This document shows, one piece after another, positions 1 to 10,659 of a stretch of 64,000 bases of DNA. The notes beneath the pieces are model-generated. The model saw nothing but the letters and a program-made list of their open reading frames with translations, was not told where the DNA came from and ran no database searches. A program made the translations under genes and the position numbers. The DNA comes from Sisyra terminalis. Lineage: Eukaryota; Arthropoda; Insecta; Neuroptera; Sisyridae. Numbering within the stretch: the stretch's first letter is position 1; every line of letters begins with the position of its first letter. The stretch covers positions 6,634,001 to 6,698,000 of the forward strand of contig OY292277.1 of NCBI GenBank assembly GCA_958496175.1, written 5' to 3'.

Positions 1-29
1 TAGCAGGTCAAAGGAAATATTCAATAGTA

Positions 30-1076
30 AATATATAGATATTAGAGTGATTTTTTTTTACTTTTTTTGGTCCCATCGTGAAATTTTGTTGGAAATACCA
101 AAAAAAAAATTCCCTGAAAGTTTGAGCCCTTAATATTAATTTTAAGTCCTCGACCAAGACGTGTAAAGATTTCCCATTGAAAATACACGGAAACTCTGAT
201 TTTTTATTTTTAAATTTCTCTATCTCAGCGGCATTTCATGGGATCGCTTTTACCGAAGATAGTTTTTTTTTCAGAATTAAACGCTCTACAAAAATGCCCA
301 TTGCGACAAAGTCGTAACTCACACCGGTGAGGTAGTACGGGGGCCACTGAACCTGATTTTTCCATAAAATTCGCGTTTTTTTTTGCATTTATCTCGTAAA
401 TAACAAGAGCTACGGAAAAATTATAAATGAAAAACTTGTTGAGAATTTGATTTCCTACAAAAAAGGTCCTGTAGACCAAATCGCTAAGATCAATATTAAA
501 CGAGATATTAAGTTTATATCAATATATTTTTTTTATATCAATTTATAAGTTTAAATCAATGATCGGCCAAAATTTCACAGAAAAACCAATTCAAGGCTTA
601 ATATCTCGTTTAATATTGATCTTAGCGATTTGGTCTACAGGACCTTTTTTGTAGGAAATCAAATTCTCTACAAGTTTTTTATTTATAATTTTTCCGTAGC
701 TCTTGTTATTTACGCGATAAATGCAAAAAAAACGCGAATTTTATGGAAAAATCAGGTTCAGTGGCCCGTACTACCTCACCGGTGTGAGTTACGACTTTGT
801 CGCAATGGGCACTTTTGTAGAGCGTTTAATTCTGAGAAAAAATCATCTTCGGTAAAAGCGATCCCATGAAATGCCGCTGAGATATAGAAATTTAAAAATA
901 AAAAATCAGAGTATCCTTGTATTTTCAATGGGAAATCTTTACACGTCTTGGTCGAGGACTTAAAATTAATATTAAGGGCTCAAACTTTCAGGGAATTTTT
1001 TTTTTGGTATTTCCAATAAAATTTCACGATGGGACCAAAAAAAAAAAGTAAAAAAAAATCACCCTAATATCTATAT
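30..1076. mobile_element. Long palindromic (foldback) element
   Basis: Bases about 30-512 are repeated in inverted orientation at about 596-1076, with a spacer of about 80 bases, so the transcript or single strand could fold into a near-perfect hairpin of roughly 480 bp. Both arms can be translated into the same meaningless peptide in opposite directions, which is a by-product of the palindrome and not a gene. The ends are T-rich and contain TTTTTTTGGTCCCATCGTG. Each arm carries a subterminal module, AAGTTTGAGCCCTTAATATT, that is shared with the palindromes near 31.6, 24.5 and 43.6 kb. No transposase is present, so this is a non-autonomous element. The exact ends and target duplication are hidden by the flanking TA repeat. 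Confidence 0.85.
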
Positions 1077-1154
1077 CTATATATATATATATATATATAT
1101 ATAGATATAGATAAAGCAATATATATTTATATATATATATAGATATAGGAAAAG

Positions 1155-1187
<33 letters not shown>

Positions 1188-1190
1188 TAA
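1065..1190. repeat. (TA)n-rich microsatellite
   Basis: Imperfect runs of TA with interspersed AGATA and AAAGCA. It directly abuts the right arm of the palindromic element. Confidence 0.9.
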
Positions 1191-3029
1191 AATTTTAGGC
1201 CTACAGATTATATATTGGGAGGCCTGGTTGAAAAGAATAATAGCAATTTAAAAATGAGATTTTCATTTTCTCATTTGCAGTTCAAAACTTTTAAAGTATT
1301 CTTGAAATACTAACATTTAAAAATCATTATCCTTGGTTCTCTTAATTTTTTTTTTTTGGTTCCTTTTATTTCTTACAATTTTTGCAAGGTTCCCTTATAT
1401 TGCCAGAAAAAATATAATTTCCGATTATAAAAATTTGCCTGCTTAAGTTTTGCTTTCTTTTTGACTTCTAGAAATTAAAAAATATGAAATTATAGTTGAT
1501 AAATTGTAAAATATTTTATACAGAGAAATATCTTCTTTAGGGTTCCCATATTAAATGTTTCTTGAAAAATAAAAATTTATTTTTTCTTTAAGCCTAGGTT
1601 TCATAATATTCTTTCTATTCTTACTAATACGTATGTTTGGTTGCAGAAGTATGTCTTGATTATTTTTCTTTTTGTATAAATCATGAAGTAAATCATTAAT
1701 CATTCATAGATTTAATCAGAAGTTACTTTGAATTTTTTGAAATTTCCCACCTTTAATTTTGTATATCATTGAAATTTTTATTTGGCAGGTTGCCATGGAA
1801 ACTTTGTTGAATACCAATTATTTATTAAACCTACACGATTTTCTTATAACCATACAGTAATTAGCACTACTTGAAAAAAATGTTTTTTTATTAATAAGAC
1901 GAAAAGCTTCTATTCTTACTAAATCTACAACTTTTGTTGAATACCATTCGATATTTGGAGCTACTAAATTTATAATAATATTCAAATTGAAAGTTATGAA
2001 AAACTTTGGTTTTAGTTTTCTTCTTTAAAAAAAAAAATAAAAATTTAATTAGCTTTTCGAAAGCTCTTGACGAAAAAATGTTGCGATGCATAAAATGAAA
2101 ATGTGCTCATTTGTAAACGAGCTTTTCCCCCCACCAGGTTACAGTTCAAAAGAGTAAAAGCTCATAAAGTGAGCTTTTAAACTAAAGTGCTTTGTCAGTC
2201 GCTAATTATGTTTTTTTTCACTTGTTTACTCAAAGCTTGTGATTTCACAACATTGCGAAATTAATTTGAAGGTAATTATGTGCTAAAAATAGCCCAGCTG
2301 AGTTTAGTTCTATGATCGCTACTTTATTTAATGAAATGGTAATTGATTTTTTTCCAATTTTAACGGTTTTGTTATTGAAACAAAGACATCAAATGTGTCT
2401 CGAAATTTTGGGAATTCCATTGTTTAATAGGTAATAGACAGGTGAGGAAAAAAACTAAAGAATAATTTGAGTTTTATGTTGTTGTTTGTAATTGATAACT
2501 GCATTTTAGGAATTGTTTGTTTTGAAGTTTATAGAGGTATGTAGATTTTTTTTTTTTTTTTTTGGGAAAAAATAAACGAAAGTTTTTTGTTTTGGTTGGT
2601 ATCTAAATGTGGGGTCATTAACGAAAATTATATCGATTTAAAAACCATTAAACAATTAAAATATGACAAGGTGAGCCGGGGATTGGTGAAAGTAAAAATT
2701 TATCGGTGGTTGTCTTACTAATTAATTGATTAAGTTGGAAATGCATAAGATGATGAGTCATTTTGGGCGGCTAAGTTGGCTTCCTGGTTTTAATTTTTTT
2801 TTCTGGAAGAAATTTGTGTAATGATTTGTTATGTAAATTTGGGTATAGAGGTTGATTAAGATCTTTAATTTACCAACAATCACTGCTTAAAGCTACGTTT
2901 AATGTTGATACCAAAAAAATTTTTTTTTGTCTTTAACTTTTAAACAAAAAGCTGAGATTATTAAAATAAAAGTTTTACTTTTGAATTATTTGAATTTCGC
3001 ACTTAAATTTTAGGCAATTAAAGAGATTA
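1191..3029. other. AT-rich non-coding stretch with one repeat copy
   Basis: No coding region, RNA gene or transposon end was recognised. Bases about 1788-2000 are a diverged copy of the repeat seen again at 3030, 3788, 4091 and 4371 (it starts GGTTGCCATGGAA). The rest is AT-rich sequence with homopolymer runs. Confidence 0.6.
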
Positions 3030-4580
3030 GATTGCCTTGGAATTTTTGTTGAAGAATATTACCGATTTATTAAATCTATATGATTTGCATACAAGCGTAT
3101 GATATTTAAACCTACATGAAAAATACGATTTTCTTTTAATGAGAAGAAAAGCGTCTATTTTTATAAAGTCTACATCAATGAATTAATTCCATTTGGTATT
3201 TAAAACTCCATTGTCTTTTAATGTTCCAATTCTAAATTAAAGGAAAATGTATATATTTTTAAAATATTTTTTTTTTGTAATTTCGGATTATCGCTTTATA
3301 TTTTGAAGAATTTTCTTAAATTTTGATTAGGAATAGTTCTGAGATTTTTGATAAAATGGAAAAAAAAATTCCCAAAAATTTGTGATTAATTTTGAAGTCA
3401 TTTGTGGAACTAAATTTTTTAAATATCTAACACCATTAATTGATTTATTTTTTGATGAACTTTAATAACATTGTTATAGAAGCCTGAGGAAGTTACGATT
3501 AGTAACGAACGTTGCTTTTTGAAGTAATAAAATATTAAATAAAAAATAAAAAATAAAAAAAAAAAAACAAAAAGATCTTAAATAACCTGGATTTTCTTCT
3601 TATTTGTGATTAATTTTGAAGCTATTTGCGGAACTCAAAATTTTAAATATCTTACACTATTAATTGTTTTGTTTTTTGATGAATTCTATTAACTTTTATT
3701 GACATTTATTGCAAGAAATTCTTATGACTAAAAATGTTTTGAATTTTTCCACTTTTGAAATTTAGCCAATTAAAGTTTAAATTAGTAGATTGCCATGGAA
3801 GTTTTAGTAGAGGAAAATTAACTATTTTTTAAACCTACATAACTTCCATATAATCGTACGGTACTAAGACCTATTCGGAAAATATGATTTTCTATTGAAA
3901 GAAAGTTAGTGATTAATTTTGAAGCCATTTGTGGAACTCAAAATTTTAAATATCTAACACCATCTAACACTATTAATTGTTTTGTTTTTTGATGAATTCT
4001 ATTAACATTTATTGCAAGAAATTCTTATGACTATAAATGTTTTGAATTTTCCTACTTTTAAAGTTATGCCAATTAAAGTTTAAACTTATAGATTGCCATG
4101 GAAGTTTCAGTAGAGGAAAATTAACTATTTTTTAAATCTACATAACTTCCATATCATCGTACGGTACTATGATCTATATGGAATATACGTTTTTCTATTC
4201 GATAAATTTTGTAGTCATTTGTGGAACTCAAAATTTTAAATATCTTACACTTTTAATTGTTTTGGTTTTAATGAATTCTAATAACATTTATTGAAGTAAA
4301 TTTTTTGGGCTTAAAAGTGTTTTGAAATTTCCCACTCTTAAAATTTAGCGAATTAAAGTTTAAACTAATAGATTGCCATGGAAGTTTTAGTACAGGAAAA
4401 TGACCTATTTTTTAAATCTACATAACTTCCATATAATCGTACGGTACTAAGCTCTATATGGAAAATATGATTTTCTATTTGAAGAAAAGAAAAGCTTCGA
4501 TTTTATAATGTCTACATAACCGATTCAATTCCGTTTGGTATTTTTAACTACTTAGTCTTAATATTCCTAATATGAACTTG
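3030..4580. repeat. Direct repeat array of GATTGCCATGG units
   Basis: The motif GATTGCCWTGGAA, followed by a conserved stretch containing CATAACTTCCATATAATCGTACGG, recurs at 3030, 3788, 4091 and 4371. The last three copies are 303 and 280 bases apart. The sequence between them (around TTTGTGGAACTCAAAATTTTAAATATC) is also repeated. The first interval is longer (about 760 bases) because it contains the hammerhead-like sequence at 3479-3519 with an A-rich tail. No open frame is conserved, so this is satellite-like or a degraded transposable element. Confidence 0.8.
3479..3519 (+). ncRNA. Hammerhead-ribozyme-like motif, family 2 (degenerate)
   Basis: Reading 5'-3': GAAGC (helix I), CTGAGGA (3484-3490), one extra A, GTTAC, a loop, GTAAC (helix II), GAACGTT, then GCTTTT (helix I partner). 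The hammerhead consensus is CUGANGA, helix II, GAAA, helix III, NUH. Here one A of GAAA is missing, so this copy is probably inactive. It is followed by an A-rich tail with repeated AATAAA, typical of a retroposed 3' end. Close relatives lie at 16160-16202 (minus) and 58428-58468. Confidence 0.5.
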
Positions 4581-5825
4581 GAAAAACCTGTTGATTTGAA
4601 GATTTAATTATTTAATATTGATTAATAATTGATGTAATTTTTCCAAAATTTAAAATGAAATTTTAGTTGTAGTCTAGCGAAAAACTGAACTCTTTTATTA
4701 ACTTTAGAAAAAAATCATCAATCGGAATTGAATTTTGATCATAACATTGATTGATTTTTATGCAACTAAGATAAAATTGATTTCCAAAAATTTTTAATGT
4801 TTGCTTATATTCTTTTTCTTTTTGTTTCAGGTAAAATCCATTATACCGTATTATACCAGGCTCTAGATTTGCAATATTACAATTATAGACTTTATAAGAG
4901 TCTCAAAGCACTGTAGTTGTAAATAGTAAGTAGAAACCATATGAATTCATTACATTTTTATTAATATTTTTTCCACAATAATTATACAAATTTATTTATA
5001 TCACGTTATTGCTTTTTTACTTATTTTCTTTCTCCTATATATTTTACATATAATTTACTATAATATGTTCTTATAAATACATTATCTTATAAATATAAAT
5101 AGTGATGATGATGATTGATTTGGTAAGCTCTCGTTTCGAAGGATAAGTTGGTGCAACGTGGTAGGAAATAACATTTCATTCATAGTTGAACATTGATTAA
5201 TTGAATGCTTTAAATAATTCATATGTGAGCCAATTAATTAATAAAGAATTTAATTAATGAAAGAAAAAAAAAAGATAGACAGATAATTGATGGAAAATTT
5301 TCCGTTTAACGGGCAAAAGGAAGTTGGTGAGGTGAAACATTGAATTGGATGATTGAAGGATTTAAGCAACTTTCAATTTGAGTATTTTCGGTTTAACGAA
5401 TATTTACAGAAGTAACTAAAATAAAGTTTCCCAAATTGTCAGGTTTGGGTCTTGAATTGATTTAATTTTCAAAGGTCAAGGTACCGATTAGTTAAGTAAA
5501 TTGGTTTTAAAGGGATATTTGGTTGATTGATAAATTTGCTAATTACTTGGACTATTAATATCCCTAAGAAATCATTCCAGAATTCACTTACTCCATCGGT
5601 AATCCTATACCTTTTTTGCACTAACTTAGAAAAAATTCACGAGCCAATTTTTTTTGTTCCTAATTATCTACAGAATTTCCAGCTTTATGAGCTTTTTTTG
5701 AGTCACTAGTTGATGTTGGATTTTTCTCTGAGAAATTGAGCCAAAATTGGCTGCATTTTCATGGGGTTTTCTTTGGTCTTTGGTACTTAAAAAGACTTGC
5801 TTATTGGCAAAATATGAGTATGGTT
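4581..5825. other. Non-coding region downstream of GMC gene 1
   Basis: AT-rich sequence with no recognisable gene or repeat. It contains the 3' flank of the minus-strand GMC gene. No AATAAA was found close to the stop on the minus strand; an ATTAAA lies about 360 bases beyond it (near 5461-5466), so the poly(A) site is not resolved. Confidence 0.5.
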
Positions 5826-7682
5826 TTATGAGGTTATGAAGCCCCAATCTTCTTTGATCATATCCGATCCTTTTTCTGCGATCATGTAGGTAGGAGCGTT
5901 TGTATGGGCGGAGGGGACGAACGGCATAATGCTGGCATCAATGACCCGAAGACCTTTAATTCCGTAGACCTTTAATCGGGAATCGACCACTGCCGAAGGG
6001 TCCGTTTTGGGACCCATTTTACAGGTACCGGTGTGATGGTAAATGGTGAGGGTGATATGTTGAGCATGGCACCGAAGGTACTCATCACTGCCGAATTTTA
6101 GGTGTTTGCATTGTGGAATTGGGATATCATGGAGGCGAGCCCCGAATTTTTGGAATGCTGGAGTTTTACTGATTTCTATTATTCTTTTGGCGCCGTAAAC
6201 AACTACGTCTAAATCGCTCTGGTAGGCGAAATAGTTGGGGAAGATTAGGGGTTTTTTGAAGGGGCTTTTACTGGCCAACATGATTCGTCCGCGGCTTTTC
6301 GGTAGCATAAGCATGGGGAAGGCCATCCAAGTGTCTTCGTGCTCGATTGGAGCATAAACGGCTTTGTAAACTTCATCACTGATTCCAAAATCTTTTTGAA
6401 GAATAGGATTCGAAACGATTGATCCACCTAAGAAAAGGATCTCTAAATCTGGATATCCATTGGGATCACCTGGATTTTTGATGTCTTCGAACAAAAGAGC
6501 TTCACATCCGCCAGGAACGGAAAATGGACCTTGATGGTAGTTAAGGTAGTTGATTAGGTGGGAGGTTTGTAATGAAAGGCGATCCAGTCGCAGTGATACC
6601 GATTGATTTACGATAAACGTAAGACCTCCAAGAGCGACGTGATCTTGTAAATTGTAGCCAACCTTTAGGTCTTGTACGACCGGAATGTCGAGTTTTTCGA
6701 GATCCTGTTTGGGACCAACTCCGGAAAGCATAAGAAGTTGCGGAGAATTGATGGCACCTGCTGATATGATCACTTCTTTGCTGGCTTTAATGAAGTAGGT
6801 TTTACCGTTCTTCTGGAATTGGATTCCTATGGCACGTTTGTAGTTGGGGTCGAAGACGATTTTTGTTACCATACTGTATTTGGTAACGTGGAGATTTTTT
6901 CGGTTTTTTATTGGATGAAGATAGGCACGACTAGAACTTGCTCGGGTTCCGTTTTTGATGGAAGTATGGAGGTAAGAAACGCCGACTTGGGATTTTCCAT
7001 CGTAGTCCACGTAGGGGAAGCCAACTTGCATGGCACCTTTGACGAAAGCATCGGCTAAAGGAGTTCTCCATGGAGGATATCCAACCGTAAGGTATCCACC
7101 TTTTCCGTGGTATTTTGAATCGAAGGCATCATCGATGGTGAAATCCTCAATTTTTTTGTAGTAAGGCAAAATGTCGTCGTACCCCCACCCTTCGTTACCC
7201 AAATCTCGCCATCCATCAAAATCTTTTTTATTTCCTCGAGTATATATCATATAATTTAGAACGCTAGATCCACCCATAACTTTACCCCTCGGCCAGTTGC
7301 AGCGCCGTTTATCGTGGCCCAAACATGCGCGATTATTCGGCTGCGTTTTATATTTCCAATCGGTTTCGGCCAATTGCCAAAAATTGGCCAGAATCGGGAA
7401 GTCCATCAGGTAGTTTTCGCTGCGACCAGCTTCGACTAGTAAAACTTTCCATTTGGGATTTTCGGTGAGCCGATTGGCGATTACACAACCAGCCGTTCCG
7501 GCTCCAACTACGATGAAATCGTATTCGGAGTCGAGATTGTTTTCGTCGCGGGGTTCATCGTTACTATGGGCGTTGCCTTCGCTCAGTAAATTGAAGAATG
7601 ATGATAGAATCGTGGGTCGTTGGGTTTGTACGATCACCAGGCTTAGGGATATGATTAGCAGAAATGAAGTCAATTGGCGCAT
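5826..7682 (-). CDS. Secreted GMC oxidoreductase (glucose dehydrogenase-like)
   Basis: A complete 618-residue FAD-dependent glucose-methanol-choline oxidoreductase. The family oxidises alcohols, sugars or hydroxysteroids; the substrate here cannot be read from sequence. Residues 1-20 form a signal peptide (MRQLTSFLLIISLSLVIVQT), so the protein is probably secreted. The FAD-binding GxGxxG is at 60-65 (GAGTAG), with the ribose-binding Glu at 84. GMC signature 1 is RGKVMGGSSVLN at 132-143, and signature 2 lies at 309-323 ([15 protein letters not shown]). The C-terminal active site has His549 (YHHTGTCKMG) and Asn595 (HTNAP). Residue 593 is His where the usual motif, and the second GMC protein here, has Asn. 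The length is normal for the family and the coding region is one exon. A splice acceptor lies 17 bases upstream of the ATG, so the start is the first ATG of this exon. It shares strand and family with the gene at 52476-54353. Confidence 0.95.
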   Translation of the reverse strand: MRQLTSFLLIISLSLVIVQTQRPTILSSFFNLLSEGNAHSNDEPRDENNLDSEYDFIVVGAGTAGCVIANRLTENPKWKVLLVEAGRSENYLMDFPILANFWQLAETDWKYKTQPNNRACLGHDKRRCNWPRGKVMGGSSVLNYMIYTRGNKKDFDGWRDLGNEGWGYDDILPYYKKIEDFTIDDAFDSKYHGKGGYLTVGYPPWRTPLADAFVKGAMQVGFPYVDYDGKSQVGVSYLHTSIKNGTRASSSRAYLHPIKNRKNLHVTKYSMVTKIVFDPNYKRAIGIQFQKNGKTYFIKASKEVIISAGAINSPQLLMLSGVGPKQDLEKLDIPVVQDLKVGYNLQDHVALGGLTFIVNQSVSLRLDRLSLQTSHLINYLNYHQGPFSVPGGCEALLFEDIKNPGDPNGYPDLEILFLGGSIVSNPILQKDFGISDEVYKAVYAPIEHEDTWMAFPMLMLPKSRGRIMLASKSPFKKPLIFPNYFAYQSDLDVVVYGAKRIIEISKTPAFQKFGARLHDIPIPQCKHLKFGSDEYLRCHAQHITLTIYHHTGTCKMGPKTDPSAVVDSRLKVYGIKGLRVIDASIMPFVPSAHTNAPTYMIAEKGSDMIKEDWGFITS

Positions 7683-7698
7683 TTTGTCGGGAAACTAT

Positions 7699-7700
7699 CT
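7699..7700 (-). other. 3' splice site of the GMC gene 1 5'-UTR intron
   Basis: On the minus strand a T-rich tract ends in TTTCTAATTTCAG just before ATAGTTTCCCGACAAAATG, a consensus acceptor 17 bases before the start codon. The intron therefore extends to higher coordinates, through the ribozyme-like array at 7740-9319. The upstream exon and donor were not located. Confidence 0.7.
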
Positions 7701-8111
7701 GAAATTAGAAAAAAAAATGATTTATTTTTTTTGTTGTCCTATTGGAAAAGTTTTCCAGGGAATAACTTCAGAATGTCAGTAGGAAATGAAACTGAACAGT
7801 TTACATGTTCATCATCACATAATATTTGATGATCACATAATATTGATAAAGTTTGCTTGGCAATCGCAATACGTATCTGGTCAATTTGTTTGAATTTTTG
7901 TTCAGATTTTTGTTTATAGTTTACTTTTGTGTAAATATAATCGTAGGAGTTGAAAAGTTTTGCTACTAAAATGATATTAACTACCTTTTGTTTATTATTG
8001 GAAAAGTTTTCAAAGGGAAAATTTCATAATATGTGCGTAGGAAATCAAACTTTGAACAGTTTTATTTTTCATTACCATTACATAGTTTCAGAGTGATCTA
8101 CTAATACCTGG

Positions 8112-8158
8112 TGACCTCTGAGGAAGATTGCTTGGCAATCGAAATACGTATCGGGGCA
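8112..8158 (+). ncRNA. Hammerhead-ribozyme-like motif, family 1 (best copy)
   Basis: TGACCT (helix I), CTGAGGA at 8118-8124, an extra A, GATTGC-TTG-GCAATC (helix II, 6 bp), GAAA, then TACGTATC and GGGGCA (helix I partner). GAA-AUACGUAU-C gives a fully self-complementary helix III (AUAC/GUAU) with cleavage expected after C8152. With no loop in helix III, activity would need a dimer, as reported for minimal type I hammerheads of animal retroelements. Helix I pairs U-A, G-C, A.G, C-G, C-G, U.G. Position 7 of the core (G here) is tolerant in known hammerheads. The extra A before helix II is non-canonical. Confidence 0.6.
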
Positions 8159-8698
8159 ATACCTCATTTTGTTTAAATTTTTGTTCAAATTTATGTTCAT
8201 AGTTTACTTTTGTATACACATAATCGTAGGAGTTGAAAAATGTTGCTACTAATATGATATTAAATACCTTTTGTTTCAATTTTTTCGTCGTTTAATCTAT
8301 TGGAATAGTTTTCAAAGGGAAAACTTCAGAATATGAGCGTAGAAAATCAAATTTTGAACAGTTTTACTGTTCATCATCATCACATAATACTTGATGACCA
8401 TTGAGGGAGATTGCTTGGCAATCGAAATACGTATCTGGGCGATACCTCATTTTGTTTGAATTTTTGTTCAAATTTATGTTCATAGTTTACTTTTGTAAAG
8501 ACATAGTCGTTGGAGTTGGAAAGTTTACAACTAAAATGATATTAACTATCATTTGTTTGAATTTTTTCGTCGTGCAACTTATTGGAAAAGTTTTCAAAGG
8601 GAAAACTTCATAATATGTGCGTAGGAAATCAAATTTTGAACAGTTTTACTGTTCATCATCATTACATAGTCATTTCGGGGTGATCTACTTATACCTGG

Positions 8699-8745
8699 TG
8701 ATCACTGAGGAAGATTGATTGGCAATCGAAATACGTATCTAGGCA
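8699..8745 (+). ncRNA. Hammerhead-ribozyme-like motif, family 1
   Basis: CTGAGGA at 8705-8711, an extra A, helix II GATTG/CAATC, GAAA, and helix III AUACGUAU ending at C8739. The core boxes are intact. Helix I is weaker than in the 8112 copy. Confidence 0.5.
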
Positions 8746-9284
8746 ATACGTCGTTTTGTTTGAAGTTTTGTTCAAATTTATGTTCATAGTTTACTTTTGT
8801 ATAGACATACTCGTAGAAGTTGGAAAGTTTTGCTACTAAAATGATATCAACTATCATTTGTTTAATTTTTTTCGTCGTTCCATCTATTGGAAGAGTTTTC
8901 AAAAGGATCATTTCAGAATATATGCGTCGGAAATCAAACTTTGAACAGTTTTACTGTTCATCATCATCACATAATACTTGGGGACCATTGAGGGAGATTG
9001 CTTGGCAATCGAAATACGTATCTGGTCAATTTGTTTGAATTTTAGTTCAAATTTTTGTTTATAGTTTACGTTTGTGTAAATATAATCGTAGGATCTGAAA
9101 AGTTTTGCTACTAAAATGAAATTAACTACCATTTGTTTAAATTTTTTCATTGTTCAATCTATTGGAAGAGTTTTCAAAGGGAAAAATTCATCACATGTTC
9201 GTAGGAAATCAAATTTTGAACAGTTTTACTGTTCATCATAATAACATAGTCATTTCGGAGTGATCTACTAATACCTGGTGACCC

Positions 9285-9319
9285 CTGAGGAAGATTGCCT
9301 GGCAATCGAAATACGTATC
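9285..9319 (+). ncRNA. Hammerhead-ribozyme-like motif ending the array
   Basis: CTGAGGA at 9285-9291, an extra A, GATTGCCTGGCAATC, GAAA, TACGTATC. Homology to the array stops at the predicted cleavage base C9319. The following bases (AATGTAAATT) do not match the TGGGCAAT seen in other units and cannot form helix I, so this copy lacks its helix I 3' strand. Confidence 0.5.
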
Positions 9320-10659
9320 AATGTAAATTTTGAATGTTCAAAAGTCAAGTAGCTAACTTTAAGGAGCTTTTATACAGTCCAAAGTTGTAGTTTTAAAAGA
9401 TTAGAATGAAGACTTGTATTCATAGTATTGTCCAGAAGAATTATTCTATACTTCCTAAATTATTTTAGTAGCATCCATTTCAAGGAAGGTCTGATTTCCT
9501 TTAATATCGTATCCTGAAATCGTCCCCGTGTTAAATTAATAAGTGATTCAAATTTATTAATGAAAATCATCACGAGTTCTCCGATCATATTGGAAAGTAA
9601 AACGTGCATTGTACAATTGTGAAGGAAAAGAAGTGTTAACACAATGTCCTTGTATATTAAACGTGCCGGGATTTAGATGATGACGATGATATTATTCTGG
9701 GAAAGTTTTCAAAACACAATTATGGATAGTCGAGGAATTGTTTAGTAGGCAGTTGTCGTTTGTTGAGTGGCATTATGTCACAAATTGAATATTTGATTAT
9801 TGAAAATAAAAGTCGAACGATTTCGTGGATGAATGAAGAATATTAATTGAGCGGATCGATATTGGGTGGATAGGGAAATTTCGAATTGCTGGTGTGAAAT
9901 ATGGATGAGATTCGTTGCACTCTTTGTTGGTGCATGTGATGCAATTTGTTGTGCATTGTCGAGACATGTGCGCATTATTTGCAATAAATCAAAATGCAAA
10001 TAACTATCAAGAGGAATTCATTGCAGCGGCCAGTTGAAGGAGGAAAATTGTTTGCTTTTTAATCGAACAAGCGGAAATTTATTGCCAATAAAGTATAAGA
10101 AATTTGGGTATTTTTCCAAAAAAACAAAATAGTAAAGCAATTGTTGCAAAAAAAATTGGTTTTACAACCGGATTGTGAATCGGTTTTGACCGATATTTTT
10201 TCCCCTTGTACCAGCAATCTTGGCCTTCTTTTTTGACACTGAATGTTTTTGCAACAATTTAAATGCATTAATTGATTTGCAATTAAAATAATTAACTCAA
10301 TAGATTTTCCATTTAATCAAACGTAAAAAGAGAAATGATTGAGTTAATAATACAATGAGAGAAAAAAACGCAAACGAGAATATCAATTTTGCAATTGCAA
10401 TGTGAAAAGTTACTTAGGTAGTGTGAGCACTACTAGGAAATGCAGTTGCATTAAGAAATGCACAAATGGAAAAAAAAAGTTTCAATGTTACGAGAGAATG
10501 TTGCGTTGGTTGTTTGGTATTATGTTTGGCGAAGGTCTTTGTCAAATATAATGCCAATAATTTATGCATAATTAAATAATTTTCGAGCAAAAAAAAAAAT
10601 AGGATTTCGTGATTGTTGCGTTTATAGATAAATATCTTTGTACTGGTCGTTTGTCAACA
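9320..10659. other. Non-coding region, nothing recognised
   Basis: AT-rich sequence without transposon ends, RNA genes or a credible open frame. Short frames here show no recognisable motif. Confidence 0.5.

Larger units (their letters stand above)
7740..9319. repeat. Tandem array of ~290-bp hammerhead-bearing monomers
   Basis: The landmark AATACGTATC recurs at 7868, 8143, 8426, 8730, 9013 and 9310, giving unit lengths of 275, 283, 304, 283 and 297. Each unit contains a TTGTTTGAATTTTTGTTCAAA segment, a short hairpin (GAACAG-TTTTA-CTGTTC) and a CATCATCATCACATA tract before the hammerhead-like block. Units ending at 8143, 8730 and 9310 share a CATTTCGGAGTGATCTAC insert and CTGAGGAA. Units at 8426 and 9013 lack these and have TTGAGGGA. 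The array is thus a dimeric higher-order repeat of about 585 bases. Short frames found within it are repeat-derived and not genes. The left end is truncated within a unit; the right end stops at GTATC (9319). Confidence 0.9.

Noticed and set aside
225..869. Two opposed frames giving almost the same 80-residue peptide
   Set aside because: They are mirror images in the arms of a palindromic element, with no codon-like conservation or protein family match.
8088..9150. Several similar 60-80-residue frames in the 8-9 kb array
   Set aside because: They are translations of the tandem repeat, including the ribozyme-like block; stops and frameshifts vary freely between units.
7740..9319. CRISPR-like regular repeat
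   Set aside because: Units are nearly 300 bases, homologous throughout with no unique spacers, and the genome is eukaryotic.
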